The notes under the pieces: model-generated | Databases searched by the model: none | What the model was told of the DNA's origin: nothing | What the model saw: the letters and a program-made list of their open reading frames with translations, nothing else | Shown here: positions 7,854-15,517 of the stretch, in pieces | Position numbering within the stretch: position 1 is the first letter of the stretch | How the letters are laid out: each line of letters starts with the position of its first letter | Translations under genes and position numbers: made by a program | Source: Alphaproteobacteria bacterium | GTDB lineage: Bacteria > Pseudomonadota > Alphaproteobacteria > Caulobacterales > Aquidulcibacteraceae | Direction: 5' to 3' | NCBI GenBank assembly: GCA_016124655.1 | Contig: WGNI01000012.1 | Span: forward strand, 1-64,000 | DNA: 64,000 bases

Positions 7854-9131
7854 ATGCCTTGCAAAGCGCGCCGCCGCAACGCCGCGCGCGTGGATCATTC
7901 GATTGACAGACCCCGCGCAGGCCGCTTGATCGCGCTCGGGGAACAGCGCTGGAGGAGCGGCGTGCCGGTCATCGTGCTCATCGCTGTCGCGGCGGTGGCT
8001 GCCACCGCGTTGTCGGGCCTCGATCGCGCCTTGGCGGCGCCGGCGGCGATGATGTTCGCGGCCGTGATCGTGGCGGCCTCGCTGGCTTCGCGGCGCAGCC
8101 GCGTTTCCTTCAATCGCGGCATGGGCCTGTTCTTTCCCGCGGCAGCGGGCGTGCTGGTGTTATCCGCCGCCGCAGCGCTTGGCGGCGCACAAGCGCTGAA
8201 CGGCGCGAGCGCAGGCGTCGCCGGCGCGATCCGGTCCGGCGCGCCGTTCCTGATGGCGGGGCTGGCGGGATTTGCGGTGTATTCCGCGGCCTATTCGCTT
8301 GGGCGCACAGAGCTTGCCGTCGGCTTCATGCTGGCGCCGCCTGCTGCCGCGGCGGTGATGTTCGGGCTTGGCGGCGGCGATCCGATCGGCGCGCGGCACG
8401 CCGGCGCGCTCGGCGCGTGCGCGCTGATTGCGCTGTTCACGGTGTCGGACGAAGTGCGGCGGCGTCCAGCGCTTGGCGCGCCCCCGCCCCCGCCGCTGAC
8501 GCGGCGGCTGTTTGCGCCGATGGCGTGCCTGATCACAACGTTCGCGCTTCTGGTCTGGGAAGGCGCGCTGGCCGCGTTGATTGGTCTGGGCGCAGGCATT
8601 CTGGCGTTTTTGGCCGGGCACGCGATCCGGGCGCGGCGCTCCCGGCTTGGCGGCGCGATCCTGCCGATCGTGCTGGGCGCTGCGATCGGCGCTGCCCTGC
8701 TGGGCGGCGGCGCGGCGGCCTTCGGCGGCGGATTGCGGCGGGTGCTGGAGTCCGCGCCGATGCTCACGCCAGCGCTAGAGAGCGTCAGCGCGGAATTGCA
8801 GCGGCTGCCGCTGGTGGGCGCGGGCGCAGCGGACGCCGGCGCGCCGACCGCCGCTGCGGCGTTGCGGCGGCTCGGCCTGATTGGCGTGGGCGCTGCGGCG
8901 TTCGTGTGCATTTCGCTGGTGATGACGCTGTCAGCGATGAAGGACGGCGGGCGGCGGCCAAGTCGGGGCATGGCGCTGGCGCTCGGCGTCAGCGTGTTCG
9001 CGCTGACCGCGTCGGTTTTGGGCGATGATTTTTCCGCGCCGAACGCCGGGCTTATGGTTGCGGCGGCGCTGGGGCTGGCGGCGAGCTTTCGGGATCAGCG
9101 TCGGCCGGGGCGCAATCGGGGCGAACCCTGA
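7854..9131 (+). CDS. Polytopic membrane protein, possibly Wzy/O-antigen-ligase-like
   Basis: An alanine/glycine-rich protein of 389-425 residues with about ten membrane helices. The start is uncertain. ATG 7854 leaves only 11 bases to the divergent gene, GTG 7890 is possible, and GTG 7962 has the best RBS (ggaggag, six bases away). No family is certain. The late loop with LPLVGAGA, then LRRLGLIGVG and a final helix pair, resembles the P-x-x-G-x-G and membrane pattern of O-antigen polymerases and ligases. Lying beside the polysaccharide locus, it could be a second, divergent Wzy-type protein. The last 80 bases overlap the converging TPR-like gene. Confidence 0.6.
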   Translation: MPCKARRRNAARVDHSIDRPRAGRLIALGEQRWRSGVPVIVLIAVAAVAATALSGLDRALAAPAAMMFAAVIVAASLASRRSRVSFNRGMGLFFPAAAGVLVLSAAAALGGAQALNGASAGVAGAIRSGAPFLMAGLAGFAVYSAAYSLGRTELAVGFMLAPPAAAAVMFGLGGGDPIGARHAGALGACALIALFTVSDEVRRRPALGAPPPPPLTRRLFAPMACLITTFALLVWEGALAALIGLGAGILAFLAGHAIRARRSRLGGAILPIVLGAAIGAALLGGGAAAFGGGLRRVLESAPMLTPALESVSAELQRLPLVGAGAADAGAPTAAAALRRLGLIGVGAAAFVCISLVMTLSAMKDGGRRPSRGMALALGVSVFALTASVLGDDFSAPNAGLMVAAALGLAASFRDQRRPGRNRGEP

Positions 9132-9810
9132 CGGCGTTGATCGCCGCGCTCAGCGTCGGATCGGCGGCGTTCGCAGCCATGCCGTCGAGGCCGTCGCGCC
9201 AGATCGCGGCGTAGCGCGCGGCGGCGCAGGCGTCTTCTGTCGCTGCTGCGCGCAGACTGCGGTCCAGCACCGACCAAACCGACGCGGCCACTTGAAACCG
9301 GGCCCAGCGGGCGCCCGGCTCGCGCAGCGGCGCGTAATAGGCATGGTCGAGCATAGCGGCGGTTTCGTTGATCGGCGCGCCGCGCGCGACCAGGATCTGC
9401 GCGTGAATAAGCGCGTTGTCCGGATCATGCGGGCTCAGACGCTCGGCGTTTTCGGCGGCTTGCGCGGCGGCGTCCAACAGCACGGGCGACGGCGCGCCCA
9501 ATTCCGGCGCCACGCCCTGCAGCAGGCGCACGCGCGCGAGATCGCGCCAGCCGGCGGCGTCGAACGCATTCACGCCGACCGCGTTCGTGAGCGCGGTCTG
9601 CGCATCGGCGAGCCTGCGATCGCGTTCGGCGCCGCGCTCCAGCGCTTCGGCCTGCGCTAGAGCGACCGCGCCGGACATGCGCTGCATGACCGCGCTTGTG
9701 TCACGCGCGGCGAACGCGGCGCAGCCCAAAGCGGCGGCGAGCGCTGCGGCCGTCACCGGCCCCCAGCCGCCGGTCAGCCTAGCGGATGTAGTAGGTCTGG
9801 TAGAGCTCAT
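9052..9810 (-). CDS. TPR-like membrane-anchored protein of the polysaccharide locus
   Basis: A 252-residue protein with one N-terminal membrane segment (about 17-38, VTAAALAAALGCAAF) and an alpha-helical rest resembling degenerate tetratricopeptide repeats, for example WRDLARVRLLQG followed by AAQAAENAERLSPHDPDNALIHAQIL. The tail is proline-rich (SSPPAPAPPQP). The start at ATG 9810 overlaps the upstream BY-kinase gene by 32 bases; a GTG at 9756 is an alternative. It is the last gene of the minus-strand arm and probably has a periplasmic assembly or scaffold role in polysaccharide export, inferred from position. No specific family was recognised. Confidence 0.7.
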   Translation of the reverse strand: MSSTRPTTSARLTGGWGPVTAAALAAALGCAAFAARDTSAVMQRMSGAVALAQAEALERGAERDRRLADAQTALTNAVGVNAFDAAGWRDLARVRLLQGVAPELGAPSPVLLDAAAQAAENAERLSPHDPDNALIHAQILVARGAPINETAAMLDHAYYAPLREPGARWARFQVAASVWSVLDRSLRAAATEDACAAARYAAIWRDGLDGMAANAADPTLSAAINAVRVRPDCAPADADPESSPPAPAPPQP

Positions 9811-11989
9811 TGTAATAATCGTTCTGATCGTACACGAGCCTGGAGAGAAGGCCGGAACTGACGCCTTCGAGCACGACGCCGCAAATCTTCGCGCCGTGGG
9901 TGCGCAGACGCTCAACGGCCTGGCGCACCATCGAGCCTGGCGTCTTGCCCCAGCGCGCGACAATGAGCACGCCATCGGCGATCGACGACAAGACGCGCGT
10001 ATCGGAGATCGGCATCACCGGCGCGGTGTCGAGGATCACAACATCATACCGCGCGCGCAGCGCTTCAATGAGCGAGCGCATCGCTTCTGAACCGAACAGA
10101 TCGCGCGGGGTGTACTCGGCTTGCGCGAGCGGCACGACTTCGACGTTCGAGCCGGGATCCTTCTGGATCACTTCATTCAGGGACGCGGTGCGGAAGAGCA
10201 CTTCGGTGAGCCCCTTCTCGACATCGAGGCCCATGGCATGCGTGGCGGAGCGGCGGCGCAAATCGCAATCGACCACGACCGTGCGCGAGCCCGCGAGCGC
10301 GGAAATGCGCGCAAGGCCCAACGCGGTTGTGGTCTTGCCTTCATCCGGCAGCGCTGACGTCACGGCGAGCACTTTCACGCTGCGATCGGGACTGGCGAAA
10401 AACACGCCGGCGCGCACGCTGCGCAGCGCTTCGCCGAACGCAGAGAGCGGACGCTTCAAGACGAAATCTTCCGGCGAGAGCAATTCGCCATCGACGGTGC
10501 GCGTGCGGCGATCGATGAACGGCACGGCGCCCACGCACGGCACGCCGACGCGGTTCTGCACGTCTTCCGGCGTGCGCAGCGAGCGCTCCAACAGTTCGAC
10601 GATGAACACCGCGATGGCGCCGAGCGCCACGCCCAGCAACAGGCCCAGCATCATGCCCAGCCGCTTGTTCGGCGCGGAGGGGCCGAGCGGCGCGGTCGCG
10701 CGCGAAGGAATGCGCGCATCGGCGCGTTCGATGCCGCTGGTCTCGGCGACCTGACGGAAGCGATTGAGGAAGGCTTCGTAGAGCGTGCGGCTGGCGTCGG
10801 CGTCGCGCTCCAGTTCGCGCAGGCGCACGGCGGCGACGTCATTGCTGGTCAAGGTGGCGGCCTGGCCGCCCAAGCTGCCTTCCAGCGAGCCGACCTGGCT
10901 TTGCGCGATGCGCACTTCAGTGCGGAGATTTTCCGTGATGCGGCCGATTTCAGCGTCGATCTGGCGCTGCAAATCTTCAACCTGGCGATCGATCTCCAGC
11001 ATTTGCGGGTGGCGCGGGCCATAGCGCGTGGAGAGCTCCGCGCGCTGGCGGAAGAGATCGGCCTGGCGCGTGCGCAGCGAAGAGACCACACCGGACTGCA
11101 GCGCTTCCTGCGACGATGCGCCGGCGGCGACGCCGCGCAAGCGCGCTTGGGCCGCGGCCAATTGCGCGCGGGCTGCAACGAGGCTGGAGACGTTTTGCGC
11201 AATCGCCTGCTCGGTCAGCGTGGTGGAGCCGGCGGCCAAGAGATTGTTGGCGGCGCGATATTCGGCGACCGCGCGCTCCTTCTGCTGCACTTCATCGCGC
11301 AGCGTGGCGAGACGATTGGAGAGCCATTGATTGGCCGTCGCGATGGTTTCGTATTTCGTCTCCAATTGCATGGTGAGGTAATTGTCGGCGACGGCGTTGG
11401 CGATGCGCGCGGCTTTCGCGGGATCGAACGACCAGGCCGACACATTGATGATGTAGGTCATTTCCTGGCGCGTCACGGCGATGCGGCCCATCACGGCGCC
11501 GATGGTGGCTTCGCGGCGGATGTTGCGCAGCACGGCGGGATCGGGCTGCGGGCTCGACATGCCGAAGAAGGCGCGGATGCGATCCATGCGGCTGGGTTCG
11601 AATTGCGGCGCGAACTCGGGATCGGCGGTGAGATTGAGCGCATCGACGACCCGCGCGGCGAGCGCGCGCGAGCTTAGGATGCTGGTTTCGGTCATGATGC
11701 TCTGGGTGTCGGGCGGGAGGTCGGCGAACACCTGCTCGACCTGATTGCCGAGCACGTTCTGGCGCTTCACGTCGAGCAGAATATTGGCGGTGGCGGTAAA
11801 GCGCGGCGGCTGAGTGTTCGTGTGCAGGACCACGACGGTGAACACCGCGGCAGCCACCAGGGCGAACACCCAGAACCGGCGGCGGAACGCCTCGATGATG
11901 CGATTGAGGCCGCCGGTCTCGTCGTCCGCCGTCAGCGCAAGCGGCTGGGTCAGGTCGAACCGCTTTTTTGCTGCGCCGTCGTCAGCCAT
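9779..11989 (-). CDS. Wzc/ExoP-type polysaccharide co-polymerase with bacterial tyrosine kinase domain
   Basis: A 736-residue inner-membrane protein controlling exopolysaccharide chain length and export. The Wzz-type domain begins after a first helix at about 38-56 and carries a long periplasmic coiled-coil stretch (about 200-420). A second helix at about 443-466 precedes the cytoplasmic BY-kinase domain. Kinase motifs are Walker A ALPDEGKTT (546-554), Walker A' VVVDCDLR (571-578) and Walker B VVILDTA (650-656). The C-terminus ends with a tyrosine cluster (Y720, Y725, Y726, Y730, Y733, Y734), the usual autophosphorylation site. Kinase and co-polymerase are fused, unlike the split HfsA/HfsB of Caulobacter holdfast. 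It lies downstream of the Wza-like and beta-barrel genes. Confidence 0.96.
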   Translation of the reverse strand: MADDGAAKKRFDLTQPLALTADDETGGLNRIIEAFRRRFWVFALVAAAVFTVVVLHTNTQPPRFTATANILLDVKRQNVLGNQVEQVFADLPPDTQSIMTETSILSSRALAARVVDALNLTADPEFAPQFEPSRMDRIRAFFGMSSPQPDPAVLRNIRREATIGAVMGRIAVTRQEMTYIINVSAWSFDPAKAARIANAVADNYLTMQLETKYETIATANQWLSNRLATLRDEVQQKERAVAEYRAANNLLAAGSTTLTEQAIAQNVSSLVAARAQLAAAQARLRGVAAGASSQEALQSGVVSSLRTRQADLFRQRAELSTRYGPRHPQMLEIDRQVEDLQRQIDAEIGRITENLRTEVRIAQSQVGSLEGSLGGQAATLTSNDVAAVRLRELERDADASRTLYEAFLNRFRQVAETSGIERADARIPSRATAPLGPSAPNKRLGMMLGLLLGVALGAIAVFIVELLERSLRTPEDVQNRVGVPCVGAVPFIDRRTRTVDGELLSPEDFVLKRPLSAFGEALRSVRAGVFFASPDRSVKVLAVTSALPDEGKTTTALGLARISALAGSRTVVVDCDLRRRSATHAMGLDVEKGLTEVLFRTASLNEVIQKDPGSNVEVVPLAQAEYTPRDLFGSEAMRSLIEALRARYDVVILDTAPVMPISDTRVLSSIADGVLIVARWGKTPGSMVRQAVERLRTHGAKICGVVLEGVSSGLLSRLVYDQNDYYNELYQTYYIR

Positions 11990-12034
11990 GTCGCCACTCT
12001 CCTGCCCGGGCGCCGCTGCGCCGGGGCCTTAGTA

Positions 12035-13459
12035 TCAAAGTCTTAGCGTCAATGCAGCAAAGGCGCGATTGACCGTGAAATCCCGGTCGCGCGCGGTCCC
12101 TGAGGAGTCCTGGCGCTCGTGGGTATAGCCGCCCGAGAGCGCCACCCGCGGATTGAGCTGCCAGCGCGCCGAAAGTTGCCCGCTCCACACCTCGTCCTCG
12201 CGATCCACGCCGCGGAATTCCCGCCGATCAGAGTTAACGCCTGCCGAGATCACAATATTCCGGCGCAGCTCATGATCGGCGCGAACGCCCGCCGAAGTGA
12301 GCAATATCGAGGCCGCCCCGGGCACGCCGCTATCGTCGGAGCGGCGGTTTGCGTTCACGGTGACGGTGGTCAGGCGCGTGGGGAACCATTCGAAGGAGGT
12401 GTCGATGGCGAGGCCTTCGGAGTCGGCGGACTGGGCGTCGTAATCCTGGGAGAAGTAGCCAGCGGCGACCTGGCCGCGGATGAGCCGCGTCACGTCGAAA
12501 TTGACGCCCACCAGGTAGGCGCGGCCATTGGAATCGCGCACCAGCGCGGGATTGGCCGGGCGCATGTCATAGTCGCGCTGGCCCAGACGCACTTCCGCCA
12601 GAACCGCGATGGCCGGGGTGACGCCGACCTCCACGCGCGCGCTGCCCGCGGTTTCGGTGCGGTCGCGATCGTCCTGATCGATGACGACGCCGGTGGAGGA
12701 CAGGCCGTCCTCGAAGTCGAGCTCATCGCGCGAGGCCTGCAGGGAGACGCGCACGCGATTGAACGTTTGCGTGGCGAAGGCGGAGACGCGGGCGCCTTCG
12801 AATTCGATGGGCTTGATGGCGGTGGCGGGCGAGTTGGGCGAACCGCGGCCTTCCGCGCCGGTGCGCCATTGCGCAGCGCCGCCGATGCGCGTGCCGTAGC
12901 GCACGTCGAGGGCGCCGTTCACGCCGAGTTGCGCCGCGGTGATGTCGTCCTTGGGAAAATCGACGTGAAAGCTGCGCGCCAGATCGGCGTTGAAGGTCAG
13001 GCTGTGGCGGCTCCAATTGGAGCGCACTTCGACGCTGGGCCGCGCGGTATAGACGATATCGGATTGTTCATTGCCGTCCGTCGCGAAAACGTTGTCGATC
13101 GTCGATACTTCGGCGGTGAACGCGGGAAAGACGCGGAACGCGCCCAAGGGCACGCCTTTGGCGGCGTAACCCGCAGGGGTGCGATCCATCACCGCCGCAT
13201 CGGCATTTGATCCGCGATCGGCGGACGGCGCCTGCGCCCAGGCCTGCGATGCGCCGATCGCCAATGCCAAAGCGGCGAATGCGGAGCCGGCGTGGAGCGC
13301 GCGGCGGGTGGCGGCGGCGCAAGCACTCCGCAGCGCTTCGAAACATTGCGGCGCCAAGGACGGCGCAGCGCTGCGCCGTCGCTTCAATGCGCCGCCGCTG
13401 CGTTTGCGAGACCGCTTCGCAATCTTACGACCGCGTTGCTTGGGCGCCTGTTTCCGCAT
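12035..13459 (-). CDS. Outer-membrane beta-barrel protein of the polysaccharide locus
   Basis: A 474-residue outer-membrane protein. The mature part has alternating amphipathic strands, many with aromatic ends and Asp/Arg-rich turns, and resembles the beta-barrel proteins (PF10082-like) found beside wza/wzc genes. It ends FAALTLRL, with leucine rather than phenylalanine last. The N-terminus is odd: about 55 residues with 18 Arg/Lys precede the hydrophobic core (57-70) and cleavage site near AWAQA (72-76). ATG 13459 is chosen because ggggaagg precedes it; no downstream start would keep the signal peptide. It probably aids export of the polymer across the outer membrane, inferred from context. 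Confidence 0.8.
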   Translation of the reverse strand: MRKQAPKQRGRKIAKRSRKRSGGALKRRRSAAPSLAPQCFEALRSACAAATRRALHAGSAFAALALAIGASQAWAQAPSADRGSNADAAVMDRTPAGYAAKGVPLGAFRVFPAFTAEVSTIDNVFATDGNEQSDIVYTARPSVEVRSNWSRHSLTFNADLARSFHVDFPKDDITAAQLGVNGALDVRYGTRIGGAAQWRTGAEGRGSPNSPATAIKPIEFEGARVSAFATQTFNRVRVSLQASRDELDFEDGLSSTGVVIDQDDRDRTETAGSARVEVGVTPAIAVLAEVRLGQRDYDMRPANPALVRDSNGRAYLVGVNFDVTRLIRGQVAAGYFSQDYDAQSADSEGLAIDTSFEWFPTRLTTVTVNANRRSDDSGVPGAASILLTSAGVRADHELRRNIVISAGVNSDRREFRGVDREDEVWSGQLSARWQLNPRVALSGGYTHERQDSSGTARDRDFTVNRAFAALTLRL

Positions 13460-13503
13460 GGCCTTCCCCGCTTTCTGCGTGCTCGTTGAATGCTGATCCA
13501 CAA

Positions 13504-13615
13504 GACTGCGTTCAGAAAAAGTGGATGCCGGTTTTCCGTCCGAACGTAGTCCAACTCCGTGTTTATTCCGGTTTCCGGACGGCCGACCGGGCTCCGCTCG
13601 GACTGAAACCGCAAT
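13504..13615. repeat. Compound two-hairpin palindromic element, copy 1
   Basis: The first stem-loop has arms gactgcgttc (13504-13513) and gaacgtagtc (13542-13551) with one mismatch, around a core containing aaaaagtgg and ccggttttcc. The second has arms attccggtttc (13565-13575) and gaaaccgcaat (13605-13615) with one mismatch, around a GC-rich core. The whole unit recurs at 40597-40709 with perfect stems. It fills the spacer between the Wza-like gene and the beta-barrel gene, within one operon. Confidence 0.75.
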
Positions 13616-13665
13616 AGCGCTGACGGCTTAGGCCGGCAATGCAAAGCCCTCGTTTGGATAAGTGT

Positions 13666-14553
13666 TTAGAAGAAGCGCTCGGTAATGCGGATGGTGTCGC
13701 CCGGCTGCACCAACAGATCAGGCCGAATGCGATAGGATTCCTCATCGGGTTCTCCCTGGCGCTGGATGTATGCGCGCGATTGGTTCGCCCGATAGGTAAA
13801 GCCGCCCGCCGCGGCGACGGCATTGCGCAAAGTCATGCCCGGCGAATACGGATACTCGCCCGGCGAATTGACTTCGCCCAAAATGTAGAACGCGCCTTTG
13901 GCGATGCGGACGGTGTCGCCAGGTTGAACCGTCATCTCGGCGGTGAGCGCGTAACGGGTTTCAAGTTCTTCGCCGGCGCGCTTGATATAGACGACCGTCT
14001 GGTTCGCAAGCGGCGCGAAACCGCCCGCCGTGGCCACCGCGTTCAACACGCTCAAACCATTCTGGTACTGGTATTCACCGGGACGCGCGACTTCGCCCAG
14101 TATGTAGAATGGCCGGAAATTCATGACTTCCGCGGTCACGCGCGGATTGTTCATGATCAGATTCTCAACGAGCGCACCCTGCACGCCGCGCTGAAACGCC
14201 TGCAGCGACAGGCCTGCAGCGGGAACCTGCCCCAAGAGCGGCAGCGCAATGTTGCCGGTGGAATCGACCACGAAATCGCCGGAGAGCGACGCCTCTCCGA
14301 ACACGACGACACGGACGCGATCGCCGACGCCGAGGATGTAGCCTTCATCGGTGGGCGCGAGCGCGTCGGCGGTCAAATCGGCGCCAGGCGAAGCCGGCGG
14401 CGCAGGCGTGGACACCTGGCTTTGCGCCGGCGCGTCAGACAGCGGAACCTGCGCCAAGGCGGGCGCAGCGGCTGCACACATGGTTAAGGCGGCCAGCGCG
14501 ACTGCGCTGCGTTTCGCCCAGATTGTGAACGCCCTGCCTACTTGTCTCATCAT
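13666..14553 (-). CDS. Wza-type polysaccharide export protein
   Basis: A 295-residue periplasmic/outer-membrane export protein. It has a signal peptide (cleavage near APALAQ, about residue 35), a linker rich in Ala/Pro, a poly_export domain starting at YILGVGDRVRVVVFGE, and two SLBB-like units marked by FYILGEVARPGEYQY and FYILGEVNSPGEYPY. Length is short compared with E. coli Wza (about 380), which suits the many alphaproteobacterial versions, such as HfsD-like proteins, that pair with a separate beta-barrel. No lipobox cysteine is present, so it is probably not acylated. Its neighbour is the beta-barrel gene, 206 bases downstream, with a palindromic element between them. Confidence 0.93.
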   Translation of the reverse strand: MMRQVGRAFTIWAKRSAVALAALTMCAAAAPALAQVPLSDAPAQSQVSTPAPPASPGADLTADALAPTDEGYILGVGDRVRVVVFGEASLSGDFVVDSTGNIALPLLGQVPAAGLSLQAFQRGVQGALVENLIMNNPRVTAEVMNFRPFYILGEVARPGEYQYQNGLSVLNAVATAGGFAPLANQTVVYIKRAGEELETRYALTAEMTVQPGDTVRIAKGAFYILGEVNSPGEYPYSPGMTLRNAVAAAGGFTYRANQSRAYIQRQGEPDEESYRIRPDLLVQPGDTIRITERFF

Positions 14554-14651
14554 GGATCATCGGCCCCCCGGCCGCAGAGACCCTCGCAACCGGCATTCCT
14601 AACGAAACGCGTCTAAATTCACAACGTTGCGACTGCGCAGACGTTCCCGCC

Positions 14652-15431
14652 TCACGTGCTCAGCACGCGCACTCGCCCGTTCTCCAGCCGCACCGCGGAA
14701 AGACGGCCGGTGGCGTACGCGCCAGTGTCGACGGAAATGCGGCGATCGTCGACATGAACGGCGTCGGTCGGCGTGTGGCCATGGACAATCGTATAGGGCC
14801 AGCGCTGCCGGCTCTTGGTGAAGTCGTCGCGGATGGAGAGGATGTCGTCCTCTTCCTGATCCTCCAGCAGGCGGCCGGGACGCAAGCCCGCATGCACGAA
14901 GACGTAGTCGCCGTAGCGCGCCGACAATTCCAAACCTTCAAACAGCTCCAGGTGGGCTGCAGGCATGGACGCCTTCAGGGCGCGCGCGGCGGCGATCAGC
15001 TCCTGCGGCGCGCATTGCGCGGTCGGCGCGCGCACGCCGTAGGAAAAGAGCGTCTCGGCGCCGCCGAAGCTGAGCCAGGTCGCGCCGCTGCGGGGTTCGT
15101 CGAGGAAGTCGAGCAGCGCGGCTTCGTGGTTGCCCTTCAAGAGGCGGAGTTCGTAGCGATCGGCTTCGCGCAGATCGAGCAGGCGATCGATGACGGCGCG
15201 GCTTTGCAGGCCGCGATCGATATAATCGCCGAGGAAGAGAAGCACTGGCGGGCCATCGGCTGCGCTGCTTTCGCGATCGGCGTCGATGCGCATGAGGATG
15301 CGGCCCAGCAGGTCCGCGCGGCCATGTACGTCGCCGATGGCGTAGATCGTGCGGCCGGCGGTATCGCCGGTCGGTTTATCCGGCGCATCGTCACTTGCCG
15401 TTCGCGGAGGTGGCGCGCGCAGCCCCATCAT
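14652..15431 (-). CDS. PPP-family metallophosphoesterase (Ser/Thr protein phosphatase- or ApaH-like)
   Basis: A 259-residue two-metal phosphatase. The three core motifs are GDVHGR (33-38), GDYIDRG (68-74) and GNHE (100-103), followed by VHAG and VHGHTP, giving the complete PPP active site. No membrane segment is seen. Substrates of such enzymes are phosphoproteins or dinucleoside polyphosphates. ATG 15431 is used (another ATG follows at once), since the frame upstream has only a TTG start. It lies between the Wzy-like and Wza-like genes in the same orientation, which suggests a role linked to polysaccharide synthesis. A partner for the BY-kinase is possible, although PPP enzymes usually act on Ser/Thr. 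Confidence 0.88.
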   Translation of the reverse strand: MMGLRAPPPRTASDDAPDKPTGDTAGRTIYAIGDVHGRADLLGRILMRIDADRESSAADGPPVLLFLGDYIDRGLQSRAVIDRLLDLREADRYELRLLKGNHEAALLDFLDEPRSGATWLSFGGAETLFSYGVRAPTAQCAPQELIAAARALKASMPAAHLELFEGLELSARYGDYVFVHAGLRPGRLLEDQEEDDILSIRDDFTKSRQRWPYTIVHGHTPTDAVHVDDRRISVDTGAYATGRLSAVRLENGRVRVLST

Positions 15432-15517
15432 GGTTTGGAAATCCGGCGCTGGCGGAGAAGTTCCGCCATGCTGCGATGCAACATGGCGCAAACATGAGCA
15501 AACGGCAATGACTCAGG

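Noticed and set aside
12119..13210. A 363-codon plus-strand open frame
   Set aside because: It is antisense to the outer-membrane beta-barrel gene and shows no recognisable domain.
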